DNA of 58,181 nt from Rhodanobacter sp. (GTDB lineage Bacteria > Pseudomonadota > Gammaproteobacteria > Xanthomonadales > Rhodanobacteraceae). A model generated the notes under the pieces. It was not told where the DNA came from. It searched no databases and saw nothing but the letters and a program-made list of their open reading frames with translations. The stretch covers positions 1 through 58,181 of the forward strand of contig SCSE01000068.1 of the NCBI GenBank assembly GCA_004298015.1. The letters are read 5' to 3'. The translations under genes were made by a program, and so were the position numbers. The stretch's first letter is position 1. Every line of letters begins with the position of its first letter. Below, in pieces: positions 18,107 to 26,970 of the stretch.

Positions 18107-18197
18107 GTAAAAGATAGCAAGCGCCACGGCCGGGTTGCAAGCGTGGCGTCTGCAGTCGATGGGCCGGTGACGAGGTGTGCGGGCGGGGTCGCGCGGA

Positions 18198-19016
18198 TCA
18201 AGGTCCGGTGGGTTTGCGGTTGAGTCGCTCTTGCTTGAGCCGGGTGTGATGATCGAGGTCGAACAGGCGCCTGGCGTTCGCCGTGGTGGCGGCGGCAAGC
18301 TCGGTCTCCGATTCGTCGCGCAGCATGGCTATGCAGCGAAGTATTTCATTTATCCTGGCGGGCTCGTTGCGCTCGCCCCGATGGTCGGCATCCGGCTGAT
18401 CGGGTGCGTCGCTTTCCAGCAGAAGAAACTCGATCGGCATCTGCGCCACGATGTGCCGAAGGCGTTGTGCCCGGGGATAGGTCACCGGACCGCCGATGCC
18501 GAGATGAAATCCCATCGTCCACAGTTGCTGTGCCTGCTGCAGGCTGCCTGAAAAGCTGTGAACCACGCCGCGCAGACGCCCGGTCCGGCGCAGTGTCAGA
18601 GACACCTCTTCCAGCGCGCTTCGCGCATGCACGATGACGGGAAGGTCCCGTTCGCGCGCCAGCTGCAGCTGGCCGACGAAATAGGTCCGCTGCTGCTCCG
18701 GGTCCAGCTCGGCGAGGTGGAAATCCAGGCCAAGCTCACCAACGGCGACGGCGTTTCCATCATCCAGCCATGAAGACAGTGCGTCTACATCGCAGGGTTC
18801 ATGCTCGCCCAGATACATCGGGTGCAGGCCAAAGGCAGGAAAAACCTGTGGATAATCTTCGGACAATGCCTTGATGCGCGGCCAGCTCGCTGCGTCGACC
18901 GCTGGTACGATCATGCCGACGATACCCGCATCGGTCGCCGAGGCCAGCACGGCAGGGCGGTCCACATCGAAGCGGGGGTGGTCCAGATGCACGTGGCTGT
19001 CGATCAGATTGAACAT
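18198..19016 (-). CDS. TatD-family metal-dependent hydrolase (putative DNase)
   Basis: 272 residues of the TatD amidohydrolase-like barrel. The metal-binding HxH motif is DSHVHLD (residues 7-13); GELGLDFH (about residues 93-100) gives the metal-bridging Glu; VIVHAR and VVHSFSG supply further metal His residues, and ESDAPD the late Asp. Members are divalent-metal 3'-5' exonucleases or related deoxyribonucleases. It is closest to the YjjV-like branch by general layout, which I cannot verify. It is followed by the marR operon after 118 bp. Confidence 0.88.
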   Translation of the reverse strand: MFNLIDSHVHLDHPRFDVDRPAVLASATDAGIVGMIVPAVDAASWPRIKALSEDYPQVFPAFGLHPMYLGEHEPCDVDALSSWLDDGNAVAVGELGLDFHLAELDPEQQRTYFVGQLQLARERDLPVIVHARSALEEVSLTLRRTGRLRGVVHSFSGSLQQAQQLWTMGFHLGIGGPVTYPRAQRLRHIVAQMPIEFLLLESDAPDQPDADHRGERNEPARINEILRCIAMLRDESETELAAATTANARRLFDLDHHTRLKQERLNRKPTGP

Positions 19017-19190
19017 GCCGTGGTTCCTGATGGAGCGTATTGCGGACAGTGGCGCGAATGCATCGTGAAAACAGTGTAATGATCCCGAGCTAGGCCTGAT
19101 TCAGCTGGGTCGGGGTTCAATGGCATCGCAGGTAATTGCGTGGCAGGTGTGGCGCGTGGGGATTACCGCAACAAAACAGAGGAGATGGTG

Positions 19191-19784
19191 ATGAACAGAT
19201 TGATGATCAATGCACTGAACGTCGTGGTAGTGACGGCGCTGGCAACCGGCTTGGCGGCATGCAACCGCAATGCCGATGCGGGGCCAGCCAACGGCGCAGC
19301 CTCGACGGCTGCCACCAGCGGAGCGAATGCCGACAATGGGATCAAGTATGCCAAGGTGGTCAGCGTGACTCCCGTGCACAAGACCGTGAATCACCCGCGA
19401 CAGGTTTGCCGCGATCAGGTGGTGACCCATACCGAGGCACCGAAGGATCAGCATCGCATTGCCGGCACCGCGATCGGCGCAGTGGTCGGCGGCTTGCTGG
19501 GCAACCAGGTCGGTGGCGGCCGTGGCAAGACGCTGGCTACGGTGGCCGGCGCGGTGGGCGGTGGTTATGCGGGTAACCGCATCGAGGCCAGTCGCCAGCA
19601 TCCGCAAGTGACTTCGTCGGTCCAGCGTCAATGTGAAACCGTCAACAACAGCAGCAGCAAGATCGTCGGCTATGACGTGCGCTATGTCTACAACGGTGTC
19701 ACCCGCACCACGCGCATGGACCATGACCCCGGCGATCGGGTACAGGTGCAAGAGGGAGTGACTGCTGTTTCCTCTGCGCATTGA
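19191..19784 (+). CDS. Glycine-zipper 2TM lipoprotein (17 kDa antigen-like)
   Basis: 197 residues from the ATG of MNRLMINALNV, chosen for the GGAG ribosome-binding site 6 nt upstream and a clean lipoprotein signal (LATGLAAC). A glycine-zipper two-helix segment lies at about residues 90-125 (GTAIGAVVGGLLGNQVGGG then VAGAVGGGYAGNRIE), as in Rickettsia 17-kDa antigen and SlyB-like outer-membrane lipoproteins. Downstream is a small beta domain with two Cys (ROVCRD region and QRQCETV). Probable role is in outer-membrane integrity. It is the first of two adjacent paralogues. Confidence 0.82.
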   Translation: MNRLMINALNVVVVTALATGLAACNRNADAGPANGAASTAATSGANADNGIKYAKVVSVTPVHKTVNHPRQVCRDQVVTHTEAPKDQHRIAGTAIGAVVGGLLGNQVGGGRGKTLATVAGAVGGGYAGNRIEASRQHPQVTSSVQRQCETVNNSSSKIVGYDVRYVYNGVTRTTRMDHDPGDRVQVQEGVTAVSSAH

Positions 19785-19830
19785 TCCGCACGGCCCTGTA
19801 GTTACTACGCTGAAAACCCAAGGAGAAACC

Positions 19831-20340
19831 ATGAGCGCGCAACGAAGCAGACTGATTCTCGCCGTTATGCTGATAGCAGGCATTGCTCTTGCCGGCTGCG
19901 CCAGCAGTCCGTACGGCAACCGTCGCGATGTCAATTCCGGCTACGGTTATCAAGGGCAGCCGCAAGGTGGTTATGGTGGTCGAAGTGACCGTGGTCGCTG
20001 TCAGAATTGCGGTGTGGTGAAGGAGGTTCAGCAGGTCTACGTGCAGGGTGGCGGCAACGGTGGCACCATCGGCGCCATCATCGGTGCGGTGGCTGGCGGT
20101 GTGCTGGGCAATACCGTGGGCAAGGGAGATGGCCGCAAGGCAGCCACGGTGGCCGGTGCGGTAGCCGGTGGCGTTGTCGGTAATCAGGTCGGCAAACGCA
20201 ACGACGGCAGCACGACGGCCTGGCGCATCGTTGTCCGCATGGACAATGGTCAGTACGTTACCGTGACGCAACGCGACAACCCCGGGTTTCGCAATGGCGA
20301 TTATGTAATTCTTCGCGGCGACAAGGTTTACGCGAGGTAA
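19831..20340 (+). CDS. Glycine-zipper 2TM lipoprotein, second paralogue
   Basis: 169 residues with a strong ribosome-binding site (AAGGAG) and a lipobox LAGC at residues 20-23. A Gly/Tyr/Gln-rich linker (GYGYQGQPQGGYGG) and a CQNC motif precede the glycine zipper (IGAIIGAVAGGVLGNTVG and VAGAVAGGVVGNQVG). The C-terminal domain (WRIVVRMDNGQYVTVTQ) resembles the SlyB-type tail. It follows its paralogue by 46 bp and is closed by the palindromic terminator at 20378-20405. CQNC could bind metal or form a disulfide; that is speculation. Confidence 0.84.
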   Translation: MSAQRSRLILAVMLIAGIALAGCASSPYGNRRDVNSGYGYQGQPQGGYGGRSDRGRCQNCGVVKEVQQVYVQGGGNGGTIGAIIGAVAGGVLGNTVGKGDGRKAATVAGAVAGGVVGNQVGKRNDGSTTAWRIVVRMDNGQYVTVTQRDNPGFRNGDYVILRGDKVYAR

Positions 20341-20377
20341 CTTATGTATGGGCGTATGGACGTCTATACTTGAAAAT

Positions 20378-20405
20378 GAAAAAGCCCTCGATCGAGGGCT
20401 TTTTC
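20378..20405. terminator. Bidirectional intrinsic terminator
   Basis: A 28-bp perfect palindrome: five A, a GC-rich stem AGCCCTCGATCGAGGGCT, then five T. It stands between the convergent glycine-zipper gene (stop at 20340) and the cell wall hydrolase gene (stop at 20444), and has a T tract in both directions, so it should end transcription from both sides. Confidence 0.92.
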
Positions 20406-20443
20406 ATGCGTGCTGTCTGGCGTTTTATTTCGATCTTTCCCGA

Positions 20444-20878
20444 TCAGTTCACCGCGTAGAATGCATGCTCGCCGATGGTCACGCTGGGGCGGTTGAGTGA
20501 CCAGTCCGGACTGATATTGATGGTGGCGAAATGATCGGCACGCGGCACCACCATATGGCGTTGAGCCAGCGGAAGTTGCCAGTTGTGAATGGATTTTCCT
20601 GCCAATACCCAGGCCTTGTGAAAGGCATCCAGGTTGCTGATGTCGAACGAGCCCGGCGTGGTAGTGGTGGCAAATTGGTGCGGCGCCGTGACCACCTTGC
20701 ACACGGTGTTGCCCCAGTGGCCGCGATCGCGTCGCCGCAGGGCAACCTCGGCCACCGCCATCTGTCCCAGCGTGGGCTGGCTGCGGGCTTCGAGATAGAC
20801 CGTCGTGGCCAGGCAGGCCTGGTCAGCGACGGGCTGGGGCAGCAGGGTCGTCAGCCACAACAGCATGGAAAGTTTCAT
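20444..20878 (-). CDS. SleB-type cell wall hydrolase (Hydrolase_2 family)
   Basis: 144 residues, with a short hydrophobic signal at residues 1-18 and a good ribosome-binding site (GGAGG, 7 nt upstream). The SleB/Hydrolase_2 pattern is seen as CLATTVYLEARSQPTLGQMA near residues 22-41, where the Glu in YLEAR is the expected catalytic acid, then AEVALRRRDRGHWGNTVC and the aromatic motif HKAWVLAGK. Members cleave peptidoglycan (lytic transglycosylase-like). No LysM or other wall-binding domain is present. Confidence 0.83.
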   Translation of the reverse strand: MKLSMLLWLTTLLPQPVADQACLATTVYLEARSQPTLGQMAVAEVALRRRDRGHWGNTVCKVVTAPHQFATTTTPGSFDISNLDAFHKAWVLAGKSIHNWQLPLAQRHMVVPRADHFATINISPDWSLNRPSVTIGEHAFYAVN

Positions 20879-21359
20879 GTTCTGCCTCCAAGGTGCTGTA
20901 CGCCCAGGCTTGATGACAAGCTCGATGCGCCATTGCGGTAGACGGGCGGGCAGGCCGTTCCACCTGGATATATCGCTACAACCGAAACTTGGCGGTTATG
21001 CGCTTTGCCATGGAATTATGGCGATTTGAACGACGCCGTTGGCGCCGATCGGCTTGGATGATGCCTGGCTTTGCACCCACCAGCGGGTGGTCGCCAACTA
21101 CAGATGCGTCATCAGTCCGGATGAATCGGCGTATCTGTCATCCGGCATTTTGCCGGGTCGCGCCGATCCGGAATCTTCCGGTTCGTCGCGTCAAGCGGCA
21201 GCCACGATCCGGGCTCCGCAAAAATTGATTTCGCGAAGCCTAGTGGCGGATGCCGTGGCTGGCAAGTGCCCCACGATGGAAATTCAGGTTGAACTCACCC
21301 CGCGCTGACATGAGGGCTGCCGACCGTGAACGGTCTGAATGGGTTGAAATTGGGCTGTT
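20879..21359. other. Intergenic region, no convincing gene
   Basis: 481 bp between the wall hydrolase start and the ygfZ stop. It holds only short open frames with atypical codon use; the longest, on the plus strand at about 21039-21308 from a TTG, has no recognisable family. A small hairpin (GACCGT/ACGGTC, 21322-21335) lies downstream of ygfZ on its strand but lacks a T run. It may be a decayed coding stretch. Confidence 0.5.
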
Positions 21360-22163
21360 TCAGGCTGGCCAACTGGCGTCGAGGCGTAGCATGAGGCCGT
21401 TTTCAAGTGGTCCAAGCTGTTCATCAACCGCTTGTGCCGCAAAGCTGTCGTTGATCACGGCCAGCGTCTTGATGCCGCTGTCCGTGACGATGACATCGAG
21501 CAGTCGCCCCACCTCACCTTGCGGGTTGCGAAGCGCTGCGCCGCTGTTTTCAGGCCGCGACAATTCGACGCCGTGCAGATGTTGTTTGTGCCCGCCGCGG
21601 TAGTGAAGACGGGCCACGATTTCCTGGCCGGGATAACAGCCCTTGTCGATCGCGACGGCCTCGATCCGCTGCAAGGACAGGGCGGTTGGCAACAGTGCAT
21701 CCAGTGCTGCGGCAGGAAGCCATGGCCAGCCGAGCCGCAGTTGCGATAGCTGCCAGCTGTCGTCGACGGTATCTGAAGAATCGATCAGCAGGCTGTGTGT
21801 GCCACAGCCCAGGCAAAGCCCTTGTGCCTGCTCGTGCAGGGAATGCAGCGGTTGCGCCGGAGCAGCGGTCAGCCATTGGGCAGTGCGCGCCGTTATCGTG
21901 AGGCGAGAGCGAAATACGAAAGGACGAAGTGCCGCGGCGATCAGTGCGGCATCGCCGCCACGCAAAAGCAGCAACAGTCGGTCATCGGCGATCCGACACA
22001 CATGGAACACTGCGCGCACGCGGCCCTGGGCGCTCAGCCATGCGCTGAACTGCCAGTGCCCTGGCGCCAGCAGGTTGACCTTGCTGCTGAACTGGGCGTG
22101 GGCAAATGCGATGGCGTCGGGGCCTTCGATCAGTAGGGTTTCGGCGGAATGAGATGTCGTCAT
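21360..22163 (-). CDS. ygfZ: YgfZ/GcvT-fold iron-sulfur cluster assembly factor
   Basis: 267 residues from MTTSHSAETLL; a longer upstream frame exists but is not family-like. The folate-binding YgfZ signature KGCYPGQEIVAR, with its conserved Cys, is near residues 191-202. YgfZ-type proteins (mitochondrial Iba57 relatives) bind tetrahydrofolate and support maturation of some Fe-S enzymes. It is divergent from the complex II genes, whose SdhB carries three Fe-S clusters, a sensible neighbour though not proof of a link. E. coli YgfZ is about 60 residues longer. Confidence 0.88.
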   Translation of the reverse strand: MTTSHSAETLLIEGPDAIAFAHAQFSSKVNLLAPGHWQFSAWLSAQGRVRAVFHVCRIADDRLLLLLRGGDAALIAAALRPFVFRSRLTITARTAQWLTAAPAQPLHSLHEQAQGLCLGCGTHSLLIDSSDTVDDSWQLSQLRLGWPWLPAAALDALLPTALSLQRIEAVAIDKGCYPGQEIVARLHYRGGHKQHLHGVELSRPENSGAALRNPQGEVGRLLDVIVTDSGIKTLAVINDSFAAQAVDEQLGPLENGLMLRLDASWPA

Positions 22164-22328
22164 GGTGACGCCAAGCATTGCGGTTGATGGTGATTCACGC
22201 AAGCATCGGAGCCCAACATCGGAGGTCCCCGGCAGGTCCGGCTCAGCAGGCCCGGACAGGTCGTGCCGGTGCGTCAAGTATTGTGCTGCTATGCCGCATG
22301 GTATTACTCTTCACCGGCTTACAAACCT

Positions 22329-22496
22329 ATGTCCGATACCTCTCTCCCAACCGAATCCAAGCCCGTTTCCGTTCCCGCGGAGACACCCGCTGTGCGCGGC
22401 AAGCCGGGTTTGGACGAGACAGTGACGGAGCGGCCGGCAGCCGACCCTACACGTTATGGCGACTGGGAAAAGAATGGGCGCTGCATCGACTTCTGA
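22329..22496 (+). CDS. SDHAF4-like succinate dehydrogenase assembly factor (DUF1674)
   Basis: A 55-residue protein starting MSDTSLPTESK. The C-terminal signature DPTRYGDWEKNGRCIDF is the hallmark of DUF1674/SDHAF4; the N-terminal part is disordered and Pro-rich. In mitochondria SDHAF4 binds flavinated SdhA and assists its union with SdhB. It stands 87 bp upstream of sdhC and is first in the sdh cluster, supporting the same role here. An upstream in-frame start would add 22 unlike residues. Confidence 0.86.
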   Translation: MSDTSLPTESKPVSVPAETPAVRGKPGLDETVTERPAADPTRYGDWEKNGRCIDF

Positions 22497-22583
22497 CGGA
22501 TTGGGTGGCGGCAGCGCCATTCATTCAGCAGAGCCGGGCAGTTCGGACATGGACATCAGCGACTCCACCTCAGGATAGCCACC

Positions 22584-22979
22584 ATGGCAGATACGCGACG
22601 ACCGCTTTCTCCGCATCTTCAGGTCTACAGATGGCAAGTGCAGATGGTGACCTCCATTCTGCACCGGGTTACCGGCGTAGCGCTCGCTATCGGTACCCTG
22701 CTCATCGTAGCGGGTCTGCTTTCGCTGGCATCGAGCGAACAGAGCTTCGCGCAATTCAAGGCCTTGCTTGGCAGCCCGGTCGGCATGTTGTTGATGTTCG
22801 GCTGGAGCTGGGCGTTGTTCTACCACTTGTGCAACGGCATCCGCCATCTGGTGCAGGACACGGGGGCCGGTTACGCCATCCCGCAGTTCGTCAGGTCGAG
22901 CTGGCTGTCGGTGATCGCCAGTCTGCTGCTGGTGATCGCAACCTGGGCCTGGGTGCTGATGGCCGGAGGTGCTTCATGA
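22584..22979 (+). CDS. sdhC: Succinate dehydrogenase cytochrome b556 subunit SdhC
   Basis: 131 residues with three membrane helices. The N-terminal family motif RPLSPHLQVYRW and SILHRVTGVAL include the quinone-site Ser/Arg region, and HLCNGIRHLVQD supplies the haem b ligand His. It anchors complex II in the inner membrane and reduces ubiquinone. It overlaps sdhD by 4 bp (ATGA), indicating coupled translation. Confidence 0.96.
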   Translation: MADTRRPLSPHLQVYRWQVQMVTSILHRVTGVALAIGTLLIVAGLLSLASSEQSFAQFKALLGSPVGMLLMFGWSWALFYHLCNGIRHLVQDTGAGYAIPQFVRSSWLSVIASLLLVIATWAWVLMAGGAS

Positions 22980-23365
22980 GCGCAGACGATTTGCAACACC
23001 CTATCAAGCGCGCACGCGGGCTCGGTTCGGCCCAGTCAGGCGTGGGCCACTGGTGGACCCAACGGGTTACGGCGGCGGCGCTGGTTGTACTCGCGATCTG
23101 GTTCGTGATCCTGGTACTGGGTCTGTTGCATGCGGATTACGCCAGCGCGCGTGCCGCCGTGGCCAGACCATGGAATGCGTTGTTGCTGATCGCGTTCGTG
23201 GTCACCGCGTTCTGGCATGCCGTGCTTGGCCTGCAGGTGGTGATCGAGGATTACGTGCACACCCGCTGGAAGGAAGTCTCCTTGTTGGTGGCCATCAAGT
23301 TCCTCGCCGCGCTCGGTGCGCTGGCGAGCGTGCTGGCAGTACTGCGCATTGCATTGGGAGCCTAG
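22976..23365 (+). CDS. sdhD: Succinate dehydrogenase membrane anchor subunit SdhD
   Basis: 129 residues, starting MSADDLQHPIKRARGLGSAQ at the ATG overlapping the sdhC stop. Three membrane helices are present; the haem/quinone region is FWHAVLGLQVVIEDYVH, with the His of helix 2 and the Asp-Tyr pair expected at the quinone site. The GVGHWWTQRVTA motif near the first helix is typical of the proteobacterial SdhD. Six base pairs separate it from sdhA. Confidence 0.95.
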   Translation: MSADDLQHPIKRARGLGSAQSGVGHWWTQRVTAAALVVLAIWFVILVLGLLHADYASARAAVARPWNALLLIAFVVTAFWHAVLGLQVVIEDYVHTRWKEVSLLVAIKFLAALGALASVLAVLRIALGA

Positions 23366-23371
23366 ATTTCG

Positions 23372-25159
23372 ATGGAAAGTTACAAGATCCAGCAGCACAA
23401 ATACGACGTGATCGTGATCGGAGCCGGCGGTGCCGGCCTGCGTGCGACGTTCGGCCTGGCCGAGAAAGGCCTCAAGGCGGCCTGCATCAGCAAGGTGTTT
23501 CCGACCCGTTCGCATACGGTGGCGGCACAGGGTGGTATCTCGGCGGCGCTCGGCAACATGGGCGAGGACGACTGGCGCTTCCATTTCTACGACACCATCA
23601 AGGGTTCCGACTGGCTCGGCGACCAGGATGCGATCGAGTACATGTGCCGTGAGGCGATTCCGTCGATCATCGAGCTGGAGCATTACGGTGTGCCGTTCTC
23701 GCGCACCGAGGAAGGCAAGATCTACCAGCGCCCGTTCGGCGGCATGACCACGCACTACGGCAAGGGCACTGCGCAGCGAACCTGTGCGGCAGCCGATCGC
23801 ACCGGTCACGCGATCCTGCACACGCTTTACCAGCAGGCGCTGGCGCATGACGCCACGTTTTTCGTCGAGTATTTCGCGATCGACCTGATCTTCGACGACG
23901 AGGGCGTGTGTCGCGGCGTGCTGGCGCTGGACATGAATGAAGGCACCTTGCACGTGTTCCGCGGGCAGGCGGTGGTGATGGCCACCGGCGGCTACGGGCG
24001 CGCCTATTTCAGCGCGACTTCGGCACATACCTGTACCGGTGACGGCGGCGGCATGGTGTTGCGGGCCGGTCTGGCGCTTCAGGACATGGAGTTCGTGCAA
24101 TTCCATCCGACCGGCATCTACGGCGCCGGTTGCCTGATCACCGAGGGTGTGCGCGGCGAGGGTGGGTATCTCACCAATTCCGAGGGCGAGCGTTTCATGG
24201 AGCGCTATGCCCCGAACGCCAAGGATCTGGCCTCGCGCGACGTGGTCAGTCGTGCGATGACGATCGAGATTCGTGAAGGCCGCGGCGTCGGCGAAAACAA
24301 GGATCACATCTACCTGAACCTGATGCACCTCGGCCCCGAGGTGATCAACGAACGTCTGCCGGGTATCGCCGAATCGGCGCGGATCTTCGCCGGTGTGGAC
24401 GTGACCAGGGAGCCGATTCCGGTGATTCCGACCGTGCACTACAACATGGGCGGTATCCCGACCAACTATCACGGCGAAGTGGTGCAGAAGAAGGGCGACG
24501 ATGTCGATGCGATCGTGCCGGGCCTGTTTGCCATCGGCGAGGCAGCCTGCGTGTCGGTGCACGGCGCGAACCGGCTCGGTTCCAACTCGTTGCTGGATCT
24601 GGTGGTGTTCGGTCGCTCAGTGGCGAACCGTTGTGCCGAGCTGATCAAGCCGGGTACCGCGCACAAGGATCTGCCATCCGGCGCGCTGGACAAGGCGCTG
24701 GGGCGCTTCGACAAACTGCGCCACGCCAAGGGCGGTACGCCGACGGCAAAGATTCGCGCGGAAATGCAGCGGACCATGCAGAAAGACGCGGCGGTGTTCC
24801 GCACCGGCGAAACGCTCAGTCAGGGCAAGCAGAAAATTTCCGAGGTTTACGATTCTTTCAAGGATGTCCATGTCAGTGACCAGTCGCTGATCTGGAACAC
24901 CGACCTGATCGAGACCCTGGAGCTGTCCAACCTGCTGGCGCAGGCGGTGGCTACCATGCATTCGGCCGAGCAGCGCCCGGAGAGCCGCGGTGCCCACGCT
25001 CGCGAGGATTTTCCGGACCGGCATGACGATCAGTGGATGAAGCACACGTTGGTGAAGGTGGATGAAGCGGGCAAGACCAGCTTCGAATTCCGTCCGGTGC
25101 ATCTGTACACCTTGACCGACGAGGTCGAGATGGTGCCGCCGAAGAAGCGCGTTTACTGA
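23372..25159 (+). CDS. sdhA: Succinate dehydrogenase flavoprotein subunit SdhA
   Basis: 595 residues. FAD Rossmann motif [11 protein letters not shown] (residues 15-25), covalent FAD His at residue 48 in [10 protein letters not shown], the substrate-site HPTGIYGAG and the catalytic Arg region ([12 protein letters not shown]), plus the C-terminal conserved [11 protein letters not shown] and MVPPKKRVY. It oxidises succinate to fumarate in the TCA cycle and passes electrons to SdhB. Flavinylation probably depends on SdhE encoded downstream. Length and motifs are normal. Confidence 0.98.
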   Translation: MESYKIQQHKYDVIVIGAGGAGLRATFGLAEKGLKAACISKVFPTRSHTVAAQGGISAALGNMGEDDWRFHFYDTIKGSDWLGDQDAIEYMCREAIPSIIELEHYGVPFSRTEEGKIYQRPFGGMTTHYGKGTAQRTCAAADRTGHAILHTLYQQALAHDATFFVEYFAIDLIFDDEGVCRGVLALDMNEGTLHVFRGQAVVMATGGYGRAYFSATSAHTCTGDGGGMVLRAGLALQDMEFVQFHPTGIYGAGCLITEGVRGEGGYLTNSEGERFMERYAPNAKDLASRDVVSRAMTIEIREGRGVGENKDHIYLNLMHLGPEVINERLPGIAESARIFAGVDVTREPIPVIPTVHYNMGGIPTNYHGEVVQKKGDDVDAIVPGLFAIGEAACVSVHGANRLGSNSLLDLVVFGRSVANRCAELIKPGTAHKDLPSGALDKALGRFDKLRHAKGGTPTAKIRAEMQRTMQKDAAVFRTGETLSQGKQKISEVYDSFKDVHVSDQSLIWNTDLIETLELSNLLAQAVATMHSAEQRPESRGAHAREDFPDRHDDQWMKHTLVKVDEAGKTSFEFRPVHLYTLTDEVEMVPPKKRVY

Positions 25160-25181
25160 GAACCAGGACCGGAGACCCACC

Positions 25182-25964
25182 GTGGCAGAGTTCACCCTCC
25201 CCAAGAATTCCAAGATCCAGCCCGGCAAGCATTACCCGGCCAAGGGTGCGAAGAAACCGCGCACGTTCCGGATCTATCGCTGGTCGCCGGACGACGAACA
25301 GAATCCGCGTGTCGACACCTACGAAGTCGATCTGGCCGCCTGCGGCCCGATGGTTCTCGACGCGCTGCTGAAGATCAAGAACGAAATCGATCCCACGCTC
25401 AGTCTGCGTCGATCCTGCCGTGAAGGCATCTGCGGCTCGTGCGCAATGAACATCGACGGCACCAACACGCTGGCCTGTACCCGCGCCATCGAGGAGTGCG
25501 CCTCCGGTGACGTCAAGATCTATCCGCTGCCGCACATGCCGGTGGTCAAGGATCTGGTCCCCGACCTGACCCATTTCTATGCGCAGTTCGCCTCGATCAA
25601 GCCGTGGCTGCGCACCCAGAGTGCGGCGCCTGATCGCGAGCGCCTGCAGTCGCCGGAAGACCGCAAGAAACTCGATGGCCTGTACGAATGCATCCTGTGC
25701 GCCTGCTGCTCGACCAGTTGCCCAAGCTACTGGTGGAATGGTGACAAATACCTCGGGCCGGCGGTGCTGCTGCAGGCGTACCGCTGGGTGGTCGATTCGC
25801 GCGACGAGGACACCGGATCACGTCTTGACGATCTCGAGGATCCGTTCAAGCTGTATCGCTGCCATACCATCATGAACTGCGCGCGTACCTGTCCGAAAGG
25901 TCTCAACCCGGCCAAGGCGATCGCGGAGATCAAGAAGCTGATGGTCGAGCGACGCTCGGCCTGA
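25182..25964 (+). CDS. sdhB: Succinate dehydrogenase iron-sulfur subunit SdhB
   Basis: 260 residues. The [2Fe-2S] ligands are in [16 protein letters not shown] and LAC; the [4Fe-4S] ligands in [12 protein letters not shown]; and the [3Fe-4S] ligands in [20 protein letters not shown]. It carries electrons from SdhA to the quinone site. It begins with about 20 extra residues (Lys-rich, [18 protein letters not shown]) before the conserved core. It is followed by an inverted-repeat element, then sdhE. Confidence 0.98.
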   Translation: MAEFTLPKNSKIQPGKHYPAKGAKKPRTFRIYRWSPDDEQNPRVDTYEVDLAACGPMVLDALLKIKNEIDPTLSLRRSCREGICGSCAMNIDGTNTLACTRAIEECASGDVKIYPLPHMPVVKDLVPDLTHFYAQFASIKPWLRTQSAAPDRERLQSPEDRKKLDGLYECILCACCSTSCPSYWWNGDKYLGPAVLLQAYRWVVDSRDEDTGSRLDDLEDPFKLYRCHTIMNCARTCPKGLNPAKAIAEIKKLMVERRSA

Positions 25965-25998
25965 TGGAGCGTCGCCAGCATGTGGCGACACAGCGTTA

Positions 25999-26128
25999 CT
26001 CGCCCCACCGGGGAGAGGGCAGAGTGAGGGGGCGGGTGCTCGCGGGAATGTCGGTCGGAGCTCCATTTTGATGCAGGCATCCCGCAAGATTGTCCCCTCA
26101 CCTCAATCCTCTCCCCACGGGGGAGAGG
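25999..26128. repeat. Inverted-repeat intergenic element between sdhB and sdhE
   Basis: Two imperfect arms of about 35 bp, 25999-26033 (ending AGAGTGAGGGGG) and 26093-26128 (starting CCCCTCACCT), are inverted copies of each other around about 60 bp of unrelated sequence. Each arm also contains a small CCCC/GGGG hairpin near CTCCCC-GGGGAG. Such CCCTCACCC-CTCTCCC elements recur between genes in many GC-rich proteobacteria. It could act as a 3' stabiliser or attenuator splitting sdhCDAB from sdhE. Confidence 0.75.
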
Positions 26129-26161
26129 AGGCCATGGAGGCGCGGCGCGCAGAGGTGTTTG

Positions 26162-26416
26162 ATGGAAGCTGAAGCTGCCCGACTCCAGCGCCTGCGCTGG
26201 CGTGCCCGCCGCGGTACGCGCGAACTGGATGCGCTATTTGGCGGCTGGCTCGAGGAACGCTTTGCTCAGGCCGATGACGCGCAGCGACGGGCATTCGAGG
26301 AACTGCTCGACGCGCAGGATCCGGACCTGTGGGACTGGGTGATGGGTCATGCCCGCCCGTCGCGGGCGGACTGGCAGTTGATCATCGATGACATCCGCGC
26401 CCGCCATCGGCTTTGA
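26162..26416 (+). CDS. sdhE: FAD assembly factor SdhE (CptB/YgfY)
   Basis: 84 residues starting MEAEAARLQRLRWRARRGTRELD. The RGxxE signature (RRGTRELD, near residues 14-21) is the flavinylation-critical motif of SdhE; DPDLWDWVMG near the C-terminus matches the family. It promotes covalent attachment of FAD to SdhA. It overlaps the next gene by 29 bp. Start chosen by family length; the upstream in-frame codons run through the inverted repeat. Confidence 0.92.
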   Translation: MEAEAARLQRLRWRARRGTRELDALFGGWLEERFAQADDAQRRAFEELLDAQDPDLWDWVMGHARPSRADWQLIIDDIRARHRL

Positions 26417-26825
26417 ATACCGGCCATCGCGCCGGTTTGCCCTGGGCCTGGCGCTGGCTGCCCTGCTGAGCGGCCTGGCCGTGGCGCTTTGCGCGCTGCC
26501 GTTGTGGCTGAAACTGTCCCTGCTGATGGCGGTGTCGCTGACCACGGTGGCAGCGATCCGCAGGATCATCAGCTCACCGGTTGCCGCTGCTGGCTGGAGC
26601 GCGGACAACGGCTGGCTGCTGCATATGCATTCACACGAGGACGTCCCGGCAACACTGGCATCGTTCCGGGTGCTCGGTAGCTGGGTGCTGCTGCGTCTGT
26701 GTACCCCGGAACACGGCATCCACGGCTTGCTGCTTGCGCCGGACAACAGCGATGCGGACATTCGCCGTCGCCTGCGCATGCGTCTGGCGACATTGCAGCC
26801 CGCAGAGGCGGTGCCGCGACTCTGA
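26388..26825 (+). CDS. YgfX/CptA-like membrane protein
   Basis: 145 residues with two adjacent membrane helices (about residues 20-60) and a soluble domain with conserved WxxxxGWLLHMHS and LLRLCTPEHGIHGLLLAPD. E. coli YgfX (CptA), which overlaps sdhE in the same way, is described as a membrane protein affecting cytoskeletal proteins and was proposed as the toxin partner of YgfY. The 29-bp overlap and order match. I call it by position and architecture; sequence conservation in this family is weak. Confidence 0.75.
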   Translation: MTSAPAIGFEYRPSRRFALGLALAALLSGLAVALCALPLWLKLSLLMAVSLTTVAAIRRIISSPVAAAGWSADNGWLLHMHSHEDVPATLASFRVLGSWVLLRLCTPEHGIHGLLLAPDNSDADIRRRLRMRLATLQPAEAVPRL

Positions 26826-26970
26826 GCCATCCGATGCGTCGGCATCCACGGCTTGCCGCCGCCACGCGGTTCGGGCACTCTGCCGCGGCGATGCGGTCTA
26901 TGCGCTACCGTGCAGTCTTCCCGGCCCAACCCCGGCCCTCGTCCTGCGGGCTTCAACAGATCAGGTTGCC

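Noticed and set aside
21039..21308. Plus-strand open frame of 89 codons from a TTG in the gap before ygfZ.
   Set aside because: No ribosome-binding site, unusual codons and no recognisable domain; possibly a decayed fragment.
23036..24562. Minus-strand open frame of 508 codons opposite sdhD-sdhA.
   Set aside because: Antisense of confidently identified complex II genes.
26388..26825. sdhE-ygfX considered as a toxin-antitoxin system.
   Set aside because: SdhE has a clear flavinylation role and the toxin interpretation of this pair is disputed; I keep it as a complex II accessory pair.
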